Assembly (NCBI GenBank): GCA_959605475.1
Contig: CAUHFS010000024.1
Coordinates: 1 to 35,551 of the forward strand
Reading direction: 5' to 3'
Length of the DNA stretch: 35,551 bases
Source: an uncultured Collinsella sp.
GTDB lineage: Bacteria > Actinomycetota > Coriobacteriia > Coriobacteriales > Coriobacteriaceae
The translations under genes and the position numbers were made by a program. Positions 1-8,065 of the stretch are shown piece after piece; the first letter of the stretch is position 1, and each line of letters begins with the position of its first letter. Under the pieces are notes generated by a model. That model was given only the letters and a program-made list of their open reading frames with translations, ran no database searches and was not told the origin of the DNA.

Positions 1-2
1 AG

Positions 3-1775
3 CGTGCCGGCGTGCAGTACAGTGCGGGTCAACATAAGCTGGGGATGCTTGCCGCCAACGATGCGGTGCCGGCCTCCTCGGCAATCTTTGGCCAAAAGCC
101 CACGTGCCTGGTCATTTCCGATTCGGACCAAGATAGCGTCGACGACGTTAAAGACCAGTTCGACCAGATTTTGCTGGACATGAAGATCGCCCATCGCGAT
201 GTTGATATTGCCGCCGACGGTGCGGACGCGATCCCATCGCTCACGTCGTTTGATCGCGTGATTGTGCTTATGCCCTCGCTTGACGGACTGGGTACGCATC
301 TGACCGATCTGATGAGTTGGGTGAGTGCCGGCGGTTCGCTTATGCTCGCCATGCCGCCGGATAACTCGAGCTATCTGCAAGTGATTGCCTCCAAGCTTGG
401 CATTGAATCGGCTGGATATGACTATGTAAAAGCCGAAAGCATTGTGCCGAGCGAGGACTTTATGCTGGGCGGGGGAGAGCGCTACGAGCTCTCGGACCCC
501 TTTGATTCGTCGCTTTCGGTATCGCTGCGCGAGACGGCTCGTGTGTGGGCTATGACCGGCGATGCGGACGCCCCGCTCATTTGGTCGAATGACTGCGGTA
601 GCGGGCGCACCGTGGTATGCAATATCGGTATCTATGACAAGGTCATGCGTGGCTTTTACGCCGCGGCGATCAGTCTGCTGGGTGATGCCACGGCCTATCC
701 GGTCATCAACAGCGCCGTGTTCTATTTGGACGACTTTCCCAGCCCCGTGCCCTCGGGCGATGGTACTTATATCAAGCGTGACTACGGCCTTTCCATTGCC
801 GATTTTTACACCAAGGTCTGGTGGCCCGATCTGCAAAAGCTCGCGCAAAAATACGGCATTCGCTATACCGGCGTGATGATCGAAAACTACGAGGACGCGG
901 TCAACCAGACCGAGCCCGCGCGCCAGGCAGATACCACGCAGTTCCGCTACTTTGGCGGCATGCTGCTACAGATGGGCGGAGAGCTGGGCTTTCACGGCTA
1001 CAACCATCAGCCGCTGGCGCTCTGGGACACCGACTACGGCACGCTGTACGTCTACAAGACCTGGAAGAACAAAGAGACGCTCGTCGCTTCGCTCAACGAA
1101 CTTATCGCGTTTCAGGACGAGGTCCTGCCCAACGCTCACGGCTCGGTTTACGTACCGCCGTCGAATATCCTTTCGGCCCGAGCGCGCAAGCTCATCGGCA
1201 CCGACGTTTCGCGCATTAAGACCATCGCCAGCACGTATTTTGAGGACGGCACCTACCTGCCGTACGTACAGGAGTTTGGCGTGGCGAGCGATGGCATTGT
1301 GGAGCAGCCACGTATTGTTTCGGGCGGCATGGTCGACGATTCCTATATGCGCCTGGCAGCCGTGTCCGAGCTCAACATGCACTACGTGAGCACGCACTTT
1401 ATGCACCCGGACGACCTTTTGGACCCCGATCGCGGAGCCAAGGAGGGCTGGGAGGTCTACAAGGGCGGCCTGGTCGACTTCCTGGAGTGGCTTACCAAAT
1501 CCGCGCCCGACCTGCGGCACCAGACGGCGTCTGAGTGCTCCGGTGCCATCCAGCGTTTTTCGTCCGTGACGGTGAGCGTGGATACCAGCGCGGATGCCTG
1601 GACGCTCAGCCTGGGCAATTTCCACGACGAGGCGTGGCTCATGTTCCGCGCCAATAATGGCGAGCCGGGTGCGGTGACGGGTGGCGAACTGACGCACCTT
1701 ACGGGCAATCTGTATCTGCTCAAGGCAAATGATAAGACCGTGACGATCGAGCGCATGGAGGGTGGCGATAAATGA
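3..1775 (+). CDS. DUF2194/PelA-like polysaccharide deacetylase-type protein (5' partial)
   Basis: Probable Pel-type exopolysaccharide modification protein. Residue numbers below count from the first in-window GTG (base 12), but the frame stays open to the left edge, no convincing ribosome site is visible, and the true start with any signal or anchor segment probably lies outside the window. Residues about 30-210 look like a Rossmann-like, glutamine-amidotransferase-like domain. From about 235 a NodB-like barrel seems to follow: YLDDFPSP (238-245) resembles the metal-binding Asp motif, FHGYNH (327-332) gives the H-x3-H motif, and a THFMHPDD segment lies near 461-468. By family knowledge, PelA-type deacetylases partly de-N-acetylate the polymer. 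The stop overlaps the pelF start by 4 bases (ATGA), so the two are translationally coupled. The family call is from motifs; activity is inferred. Confidence 0.72.
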   Translation, partial: RAGVQYSAGQHKLGMLAANDAVPASSAIFGQKPTCLVISDSDQDSVDDVKDQFDQILLDMKIAHRDVDIAADGADAIPSLTSFDRVIVLMPSLDGLGTHLTDLMSWVSAGGSLMLAMPPDNSSYLQVIASKLGIESAGYDYVKAESIVPSEDFMLGGGERYELSDPFDSSLSVSLRETARVWAMTGDADAPLIWSNDCGSGRTVVCNIGIYDKVMRGFYAAAISLLGDATAYPVINSAVFYLDDFPSPVPSGDGTYIKRDYGLSIADFYTKVWWPDLQKLAQKYGIRYTGVMIENYEDAVNQTEPARQADTTQFRYFGGMLLQMGGELGFHGYNHQPLALWDTDYGTLYVYKTWKNKETLVASLNELIAFQDEVLPNAHGSVYVPPSNILSARARKLIGTDVSRIKTIASTYFEDGTYLPYVQEFGVASDGIVEQPRIVSGGMVDDSYMRLAAVSELNMHYVSTHFMHPDDLLDPDRGAKEGWEVYKGGLVDFLEWLTKSAPDLRHQTASECSGAIQRFSSVTVSVDTSADAWTLSLGNFHDEAWLMFRANNGEPGAVTGGELTHLTGNLYLLKANDKTVTIERMEGGDK

Positions 1776-3199
1776 GAATCTGCTTGGTACTCGAGGGTTG
1801 CTACCCCTATGTGCACGGCGGCGTATCTACCTGGATGCATGGCTACATTACGGCCATGCTCGAGCACGAGTTTGTGCTGTGGGTGATCGGCGCGCATGCT
1901 GCCGACCGTGGCAAGTTTGTCTACGAGCTGCCCGGCAACGTGGTCGAGGTGCACGAGTTGTTCTTGGACGATGCCCTGCGGCTTTCGGGCGAGCAACATG
2001 AAGCCAGTTTTAACGACCGTGAGCGCGAGGCGCTACGCCGTCTGGTGTCGCTCTCCAATCCGGACTGGGACGTGTTATTCGATATCTTCCACCGCCGTCG
2101 CGTGCATCCGCTCTCGTTTTTGCAGAGCCGAACGTTTATGGATATCTTTCGCGACGTGTGCCTGGCCGAGTATCCCTACACGCCCTTTGCCGATGCATTC
2201 CACACCATGTGCTCCATGTTGCTGCCCGTGCTCTACCTGTTGGGCAGCGAGGTGCCGGTGGCCGATGTGTACCATGCCATCTCGACCGGCTACGGTGGCC
2301 TGCTCGCCTGCCTGGGCTCAAGCGTTCACCATGCGCCGGTGCTGCTGACCGAGCATGGCATCTATACCCGCGAGCGCGAGGAAGAGATCATTCGCGCCGA
2401 TTGGGTGGTGCCGTCGTTTAAGGACCGCTGGATTCGCTTTTTCTACCTGCTTTCGGAGGAGATCTACCGCCGCGCCTTCCGCGTGACGAGTTTGTTCCAT
2501 AACGCCCGCAAGACGCAGATTGATATGGGCTGCGATGCGGACAAATGCCTGGTCATCCCCAACGGCATCCAGTTAGACCGCTTTAAGGATATTCCCTTAA
2601 AGCCCGATGACGGCTGGGTGGATATTGGCGCGGTGGTGCGCCTGGCGCCCATCAAGGACGTCAAGACCATGATTTATGCCTTCTTTGAGCTGCACGAGCG
2701 CCTGCCCAAGGTGCGCCTGCACATTATGGGCGGCGTGGACGACGAGGAGTACGGCGCCGAGTGCCATGCGCTGGTCGATACCCTGGGCGTGCGCGACCTG
2801 ATCTTTACCGGTCGCGTCAACGTGGTCGAGTACATGGAAAAGCTTGACTTTACCATTTTAACGAGCATCTCCGAGGGCCAGCCGCTCAGCGTGCTGGAGT
2901 CGCTTGCTGCGTGTCGTCCCTGCGTGACGACCGAGGTGGGCTGCTGTCGCGAGCTGCTCGAAGGCGCCCCGGGCGACGACTTTGGCGTGGCAGGTTTTGT
3001 GACGCCGCCTATGTATCGCAAGGGCTTGGCCGATGCCATGGAACGCATGTGCACAAGCCGCGCCCGCCGCATTGAGATGGGGGAGCGCGGCCAGCGTCGC
3101 GTTGCCACGTACTTTTTGCACAAGCAGATGCTCGCCAACTATCGCGCGCTGTACGACGAGACGGCGCGTGCGTTTGATCTGCCCAGAGAGGGGGAGTAG
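1772..3199 (+). CDS. pelF: PelF-type GT4 exopolysaccharide glycosyltransferase
   Basis: Cytosolic retaining glycosyltransferase that polymerises the Pel backbone from a UDP-sugar. The 475-residue length is close to the family norm. The N terminus has the acceptor-side loop EGCYPYVHGGVSTW (8-21); HAISTGYGG (168-176) and TEHGIYTREREEEI (193-206) are PelF hallmarks. The C-terminal GT-B half shows VIPNGI (261-266) and the E-x7-E nucleotide-sugar motif in SEGQPLSVLE (E368 and E376). The ATG overlaps the previous stop by 4 bases and pelG begins 3 bases after this stop, so it sits in the middle of an operon. Sugar specificity cannot be read from the sequence. The family assignment is strong. Confidence 0.93.
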   Translation: MRICLVLEGCYPYVHGGVSTWMHGYITAMLEHEFVLWVIGAHAADRGKFVYELPGNVVEVHELFLDDALRLSGEQHEASFNDREREALRRLVSLSNPDWDVLFDIFHRRRVHPLSFLQSRTFMDIFRDVCLAEYPYTPFADAFHTMCSMLLPVLYLLGSEVPVADVYHAISTGYGGLLACLGSSVHHAPVLLTEHGIYTREREEEIIRADWVVPSFKDRWIRFFYLLSEEIYRRAFRVTSLFHNARKTQIDMGCDADKCLVIPNGIQLDRFKDIPLKPDDGWVDIGAVVRLAPIKDVKTMIYAFFELHERLPKVRLHIMGGVDDEEYGAECHALVDTLGVRDLIFTGRVNVVEYMEKLDFTILTSISEGQPLSVLESLAACRPCVTTEVGCCRELLEGAPGDDFGVAGFVTPPMYRKGLADAMERMCTSRARRIEMGERGQRRVATYFLHKQMLANYRALYDETARAFDLPREGE

Positions 3200-3202
3200 C
3201 CG

Positions 3203-4747
3203 GTGGCCGGAATCGGTTTTGAGCTCAAGCGCCTGTTTAGGCGCAAGGGTCTGTTTGCCACGATGCGCGCCTATGGCTACGCTGGCATTGTGTGCACGGG
3301 CCCCATGCTGCTGGGCGTGCTGCTCCAGGTGGGTATCTTGGTGCTGTGCGGTCTGTGGGGTGTGGGCCGTGCCAACCAAGATCTGCTGGTGTGCATGGTG
3401 ACCTATACGCTGCTGGCGTCGCTCACGCTCACGAGTTTTTTCTCTATGCCGGTCACGCGCTTTTTGGCCGATATGCTTTTTGCCGAGCGCGAGGATGAGA
3501 TCCTACCTTCGTTTTGGGGCTCCAACGCCATCATGCTCGTTGCGGGCACGGTGCTCTACGGCGTCTTTTTGCTGTTCTCGGGCGCCACGCTGCTGCAGGG
3601 GCTGCTGTGCCTGTGGCTTTTCAACATTATGATCGTCAACTGGAACGGCATGAGCTACCTCACGGCCATCAAAGATTACCGAGGCATCCTGTGCAGCTTT
3701 GCGGCTGCCATTGGCGTGGCGTGCCTGTGCGCCCTGGCCGCGCTGGCGCTGGGGCTGCCGCCGGTCGAGGGCCTTTTGGCGTCAATTGCTCTGGGCTACG
3801 GCGTCATGCTCGCCTGGGACGTGGTGCTGCTGTACCGGTATTTTCCGCAGAGCGATCGCAGCCCCTGGCTCTATTTACGGTGGCTTGATCAGTTTATGCC
3901 GTTGGCGCTCACGGGCTTGTTTACCAACCTGGGCCTCTTTGCGCACTTGGTGATAATATGGGCCGGTCCCATTGGCGTGCAGGTCAAGGGCTTGTTTTAT
4001 GGTGCGCCCTACCACGATGTTCCGGCGCTCATCGCGTTTTTGACGATCCTGGTCACGTCCGTCAACTTTGTGGTCTCGGTCGAGGTCAATTTCTATCCGC
4101 GCTACCGCGACTACTACAGCCTGTTCAACGACGGTGGCGTGGTGGGCGACATTGTGGTGGCCGAGGAGGAAATGCTTGCCACGCTCAACCGAGAACTGCG
4201 GTTTTGCGCGCTCAAGCAACTGTTTGTGACGGCGGCGGTCATCTCTCTCGAGACCACGGTGCTGTCGGCCCTACCGTTGGGCTTTAATAACCTGATGCAC
4301 GGGTATTTTCGCACGTTGTGCGTGGGCTACGGCCTGTATGCCGTGGGCAATACGGTGTTGCTCATCTTGCTGTACTTTACCGACTACAAGGGGGCCGTGC
4401 TGGCTTCGGGCCTGTTTGCCGGCGTGGCCGGGCTGGCGACTGCCGTGTCGTTGCTTTTGCCGCAGCAATTTTACGGCTTTGGCTTTTTGTTGGGTGCGGC
4501 GGTGTTTTTTATCGTGGCGCTGCTGCGGCTCGATACCTATACCGCCAACTTACCGTATCGTATCCTGAGCCAGCAGCCCATTGTGGCGACCGACAAAACG
4601 GGTCGCTTTACACAGCTGGGTCGCATGCTCGACCGTGTCGAACAGCGCTATGAGGAAGGTCGCCATAAGGGTGAGCCACATGGCGCGTTTGAGCGCGCAG
4701 TAGTTCGCGTGTATCGCAACCATTGGGGAGGTTCTGATGATCGATAA
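3203..4747 (+). CDS. pelG: PelG-type polysaccharide export membrane protein
   Basis: Polytopic inner-membrane protein of the MOP/flippase-like PelG family, expected to move the growing Pel polymer across the membrane together with PelF. The GTG start gives the characteristic amino end MAGIGFELKRLF, which fixes the start, with a GGGGAG ribosome site at the end of pelF. About a dozen hydrophobic segments are spread over residues 20-460, and a charged tail of about 60 residues ends the protein. At 514 residues it is slightly longer than many PelG proteins because of that tail. It overlaps the CotH gene by 11 bases. No pelD or pelE is visible; if present they must lie upstream of the window. Confidence 0.92.
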   Translation: MAGIGFELKRLFRRKGLFATMRAYGYAGIVCTGPMLLGVLLQVGILVLCGLWGVGRANQDLLVCMVTYTLLASLTLTSFFSMPVTRFLADMLFAEREDEILPSFWGSNAIMLVAGTVLYGVFLLFSGATLLQGLLCLWLFNIMIVNWNGMSYLTAIKDYRGILCSFAAAIGVACLCALAALALGLPPVEGLLASIALGYGVMLAWDVVLLYRYFPQSDRSPWLYLRWLDQFMPLALTGLFTNLGLFAHLVIIWAGPIGVQVKGLFYGAPYHDVPALIAFLTILVTSVNFVVSVEVNFYPRYRDYYSLFNDGGVVGDIVVAEEEMLATLNRELRFCALKQLFVTAAVISLETTVLSALPLGFNNLMHGYFRTLCVGYGLYAVGNTVLLILLYFTDYKGAVLASGLFAGVAGLATAVSLLLPQQFYGFGFLLGAAVFFIVALLRLDTYTANLPYRILSQQPIVATDKTGRFTQLGRMLDRVEQRYEEGRHKGEPHGAFERAVVRVYRNHWGGSDDR

Positions 4748-6506
4748 GTTGATGTCTCGCCGCTGTCTGATCGAGGCGGCTGCCGGCGCGCTGCTGCTTT
4801 CGGGCTGCTCATCTCAGGACGAATCCTCGACAAATAAGGTAAAAAAGCAGGACAAGATTAAAAAGGCCGAGTCCTCGGACGGTACCAAGCATCTACGCGA
4901 TAAAGATGAGCTGTACGAGGTCTACGACGACTCGGGTATTGTGACCATGTACCTGACGGTCTCGCGCGGTAACAGCTCCGAGAACACCGACCACAGCTGG
5001 GCCGAGATCAACACGTACTCGGTGTATGACTATGCCGACATGGGCGTGACGCGCTATCAGGTTATGGGCCTGCTGCAGCCGGGCGACGAAGAGGGCCCAG
5101 TTGCCGGCGAGGTTGGCTATGGCGAGGAAGCGCCCAATGCCACCGTGCAGGTGCGCGGCCAGACATCGAGCATGAACTCGCAAAAGAATTACAAGGTGGA
5201 GCTCAAAAAGGGCAAGGGTACCTGGCGCCAACAGCGCGCGATTGCGCTCAACAAGCACATGGGCGAGGGTATGCGTTTTCGCAACAAGATGGCCTACGAC
5301 CTTATCCGTGGGATCCCCCAGATGATGGGCCTGCGCACGCAGTTTGTGCATCTGTGGGTGTGCGACCAGACCGAAAAGTCCAACGACACCTTTGAGGACT
5401 ACGGCCTGTTTACGCAGGTGGAGCAGCTCAACAAGACGGCGCTTAAGGCACATGGCCTTGATAAGAGTGGGCACCTGTACAAGGTGAACAGCTTTGATTT
5501 CCATCGCTACGAGGACACCATTAAGCTTGCCGACGATCCCGACTACAGCCAGGTAAACTTTGAGGGCATGCTCGAGATCAAGGGCGATTCGGACCACACC
5601 AAGCTCATCGAGATGCTCGATGCGCTCAACGACGAATCGCTAAAGATCGATGACGTGCTCGACACCTACTTTGATACCGAGAACCTGGTCTATTGGTTGG
5701 CGTTTCAGATCCTGACGGGCAACTGCGATACGCAGAACCGTAACTGCTATCTGTACAGCCCGCTTAACTCCAAGGTCTGGTACATCTTGGATTGGGATAA
5801 CGACGGCATGCTGCGTAAGCTTGAGCTGAGCCTGACGGGGTTCTCGGATTATGCGAGCTGGGAGCGCGGCGTAAGCAACTACTGGGGCAACGTGCTATTC
5901 AATCGTGCGCTGCGCAGCAAGGCGTTCCGCGGTGAGCTCGATCGCGCCGTCAAGGACCTGCGTACGTATTTGACCGAGACGCGCCTGACCAAGATGATCA
6001 AGCACTACCGCGAGGTGACTGAATCCCTGGTCTTTGCTTCGCCCGATATCGACAATCTGCCTGTCACCAAGGACCAATATGAGCAGATCGCCGCGGCGAT
6101 TCCCTCCGAGATCGAGGAGAACTACAAGAGCTTTCGCGAGAGTTTTAAAAAGCCCATGCCGTTCTACATCGGCGTGCCGCAGATCGATAACGGCAAACTG
6201 CGCATTAACTGGGATGCGTCCTACGACTTTAAGGCGTGCGACATTCGCTACACTGTAGAGCTTGCGCGCGACTATGCCATAAGCGACGTTGTCTTTAAGG
6301 CCGAGGACGTGCTGCTTCCCGAGGTGACCTGTGATGCGCCCGATGCCGGCCAGTATTTTGTGCGCGTGCGCGCCACCAACTCAGACGGCTATGCCCAAGA
6401 TGCGTTTGACTACTATGTGACCGACGACGGCAAACACTACGGCATGAAGTGTTTTTACGTGCAAGACGGCGGTAAGGTTGTGGAGGACACGTATGAGGAG
6501 GGCTAG
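4737..6506 (+). CDS. CotH-family lipoprotein with C-terminal Fn3-like domain
   Basis: Secreted, lipid-anchored member of the CotH kinase-like family; some family members phosphorylate spore-coat proteins. A lipoprotein signal is visible: K4/R8/R9, a short hydrophobic core and the lipobox LSG-C24, followed by a Ser/Lys-rich linker to about residue 55. The CotH core runs from about 130 to 460, with VQVRGQTS (137-144) matching the conserved RG-x-S element and LDWDND (351-356) the metal-binding Asp cluster. Residues about 475-575 resemble a fibronectin III-like beta domain ending a few residues before the stop. It overlaps pelG (11 bases) and the VTC gene (14 bases). The organism shows no sporulation genes here, so a coat role is unlikely; a role on the exopolysaccharide or on surface proteins is inferred. 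Confidence 0.85.
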   Translation: MIDKLMSRRCLIEAAAGALLLSGCSSQDESSTNKVKKQDKIKKAESSDGTKHLRDKDELYEVYDDSGIVTMYLTVSRGNSSENTDHSWAEINTYSVYDYADMGVTRYQVMGLLQPGDEEGPVAGEVGYGEEAPNATVQVRGQTSSMNSQKNYKVELKKGKGTWRQQRAIALNKHMGEGMRFRNKMAYDLIRGIPQMMGLRTQFVHLWVCDQTEKSNDTFEDYGLFTQVEQLNKTALKAHGLDKSGHLYKVNSFDFHRYEDTIKLADDPDYSQVNFEGMLEIKGDSDHTKLIEMLDALNDESLKIDDVLDTYFDTENLVYWLAFQILTGNCDTQNRNCYLYSPLNSKVWYILDWDNDGMLRKLELSLTGFSDYASWERGVSNYWGNVLFNRALRSKAFRGELDRAVKDLRTYLTETRLTKMIKHYREVTESLVFASPDIDNLPVTKDQYEQIAAAIPSEIEENYKSFRESFKKPMPFYIGVPQIDNGKLRINWDASYDFKACDIRYTVELARDYAISDVVFKAEDVLLPEVTCDAPDAGQYFVRVRATNSDGYAQDAFDYYVTDDGKHYGMKCFYVQDGGKVVEDTYEEG

Positions 6507-7284
6507 CGCGCTGCTTGAGCGCTTGGCGGCCCCGCCCGCACGCGCCACGCAGGAGCGTTACCGCCACGAGCTCAAATATCTCATTAACGAGGGCGAGCAC
6601 GCCGCGCTTGCCTGCCGCATGGCGCCGGTTTTTAAACTGGATAAGCATGCGCGGGCGGGTGGTTACACCATTCGCAGCCTGTACTTTGACGACTACTGCA
6701 ACTCGGCCTACGAGGAAAAAGACGCTGGTATTCTCATGCGCAAAAAGTATCGCGTGCGCATCTATAACGGCGGCGACAAGGTGATTAAGCTCGAGCGCAA
6801 AAAGAAGTACGGTAGCTGGATTTACAAGGAAGATGCGCCGCTCACGCGCGGCGAGTTTGTGCAGATTTTGGCTGGCGACTACGACTTTTTGCTGAGGAGC
6901 CCTTATCCGCTCTGTCGCGAGTTCTACATCGAGTGCATCTGCAACATGATGCGCCCGCGGACCATCGTGGATTACGAGCGCGAGCCGTGGGTGATGGACG
7001 AGGGCACCGTGCGCATCACGTTTGACATGAACGTGCGTGCCGCGGTGGGGAGCTTTGATATCTTTGACGCGACGTTGCCCGCGTTGCCCGTACTGGAGCC
7101 CGGCAAGCTGGTGATGGAGGTCAAGTTTACCGAGTTTTGCCCGCAGCTGGTGCGCGATATGGTGCCGCCGGGAGCGGCCGAGCTTACGGCGGTCTCCAAG
7201 TACTGCCTGTGTTACGAAAAGACCGCCTACCTGCGCGGATTTAATTACTGGGAATCGGATTTTGAGAACCGAGGGGATATTTAG
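6493..7284 (+). CDS. VTC-domain polyphosphate polymerase-like protein
   Basis: Stand-alone VTC domain (263 residues), a triphosphate-tunnel fold that in yeast Vtc4 makes polyphosphate from ATP. Basic tunnel strands are visible: YRHELKY (23-29), TIRSLYFDD (59-67), RKKYRVRIY (83-91), KLERKKK (99-105), RPRTIVDYERE (154-164), the Glu of VMEVKFTE (207-214) that should bind metal, and SKYC (235-238). I place the start at ATG 6493 because GGAGG at 6482-6486 lies 6 bases upstream; a TTG at 6478 is in frame but has no such site. There is no SPX domain and no membrane segment, so the protein should be cytosolic. It lies inside the operon, overlapping the CotH gene and 3 bases before the DUF4956 gene. 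Polymerase activity is inferred. Confidence 0.87.
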   Translation: MRRASALLERLAAPPARATQERYRHELKYLINEGEHAALACRMAPVFKLDKHARAGGYTIRSLYFDDYCNSAYEEKDAGILMRKKYRVRIYNGGDKVIKLERKKKYGSWIYKEDAPLTRGEFVQILAGDYDFLLRSPYPLCREFYIECICNMMRPRTIVDYEREPWVMDEGTVRITFDMNVRAAVGSFDIFDATLPALPVLEPGKLVMEVKFTEFCPQLVRDMVPPGAAELTAVSKYCLCYEKTAYLRGFNYWESDFENRGDI

Positions 7285-7287
7285 ACC

Positions 7288-7953
7288 ATGAGCACTAGGG
7301 ACTTTTTTAAGAACTCCGTCTTGGAGGCGTTTGGCCAGGTCGACCCTGCCAAGATTGGCCTGTCGCTGCTCGTGGCGCTCGCCATGGGCATCCTGATCTA
7401 TTACGTGTACAAGCGCTTTTTTACCGGCGTGGTGTATTCGCGTAGCTTTGCCGTGACGCTCGTGGGCATGTGCGTGCTCACGTGCATGGTGACGCTCGCG
7501 ATCTCGACCAACGTGGTCATCTCGCTCGGTATGGTCGGTGCTCTGTCTATCGTCCGCTACCGTACGGCGGTCAAGGACCCGCTCGACCTGCTGTATCTGT
7601 TTTGGTCCATTACCACGGGCATTACGGCCGGCGCCGGCATGTATGCGCTCGTGGGGCTCACGGCGGTGGTGATCGTGGTGATGATCGCCGGCTTTGCGAG
7701 CCACCAGGACAAGTCGCGCGTTTACATGATGGTCATCCACTACACGGGCCTGACCACCGGCGACGATATCGTGCGTGCATTTGGCCGCACCAAGTTTACC
7801 GTGAAGTCCAAGACCATGCGCGGTGACAAGGTGGAGATGGCCGTCGAGCTGTTCTCGGATGGCGTTAACATGCCCTACGCCGATGCGATTCGCGCGCTCG
7901 ACGGCGTTGAGGACCTGACGCTCATCCAGTACAACGGCGAATATCACGGCTAA
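7288..7953 (+). CDS. DUF4956 membrane protein
   Basis: Small integral membrane protein of unknown function (221 residues). Hydrophobic segments lie at roughly residues 17-38, 50-70, 72-90 and 105-135, followed by a soluble alpha/beta tail of about 80 residues. The family signature is clear: SLGMVGALSIVRYRTAVKDP directly precedes the last membrane segments. By family knowledge, DUF4956 genes often sit beside VTC-domain and CotH genes. Here it closes the operon, 3 bases after the VTC stop. A likely inference is that it anchors or forms a channel for the VTC product. No enzymatic motif is visible. A perfect 9-bp hairpin follows at 7961-7982. Confidence 0.88.
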   Translation: MSTRDFFKNSVLEAFGQVDPAKIGLSLLVALAMGILIYYVYKRFFTGVVYSRSFAVTLVGMCVLTCMVTLAISTNVVISLGMVGALSIVRYRTAVKDPLDLLYLFWSITTGITAGAGMYALVGLTAVVIVVMIAGFASHQDKSRVYMMVIHYTGLTTGDDIVRAFGRTKFTVKSKTMRGDKVEMAVELFSDGVNMPYADAIRALDGVEDLTLIQYNGEYHG

Positions 7954-7960
7954 TTTTGTT

Positions 7961-7982
7961 CCGGCGTTCTAACGAACGCCGG
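7961..7982 (+). terminator. Hairpin after the exopolysaccharide operon (weak terminator candidate)
   Basis: A perfect 9-bp stem (7961-7969 with 7974-7982) closes a 4-base loop 8 bases after the DUF4956 stop. No T run follows on the + strand, so it may be a Rho-assisted terminator or an mRNA 3' stabiliser rather than a classical intrinsic terminator. Confidence 0.4.
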
Positions 7983-8065
7983 ACCGCTCGACGCTGCTTG
8001 CGCTGACGTTTTCTCGACCTGGGTGGGCTGGTCTTGGTTTGGTTTTATGTAAGGGATGGTGCCGC

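Noticed and set aside
12..7953. Horizontal island at the left end
   Set aside because: Base and codon style look like the housekeeping genes by eye, and no integrase, insertion sequence or tRNA-flanked repeats are visible. A composition test was not possible here.
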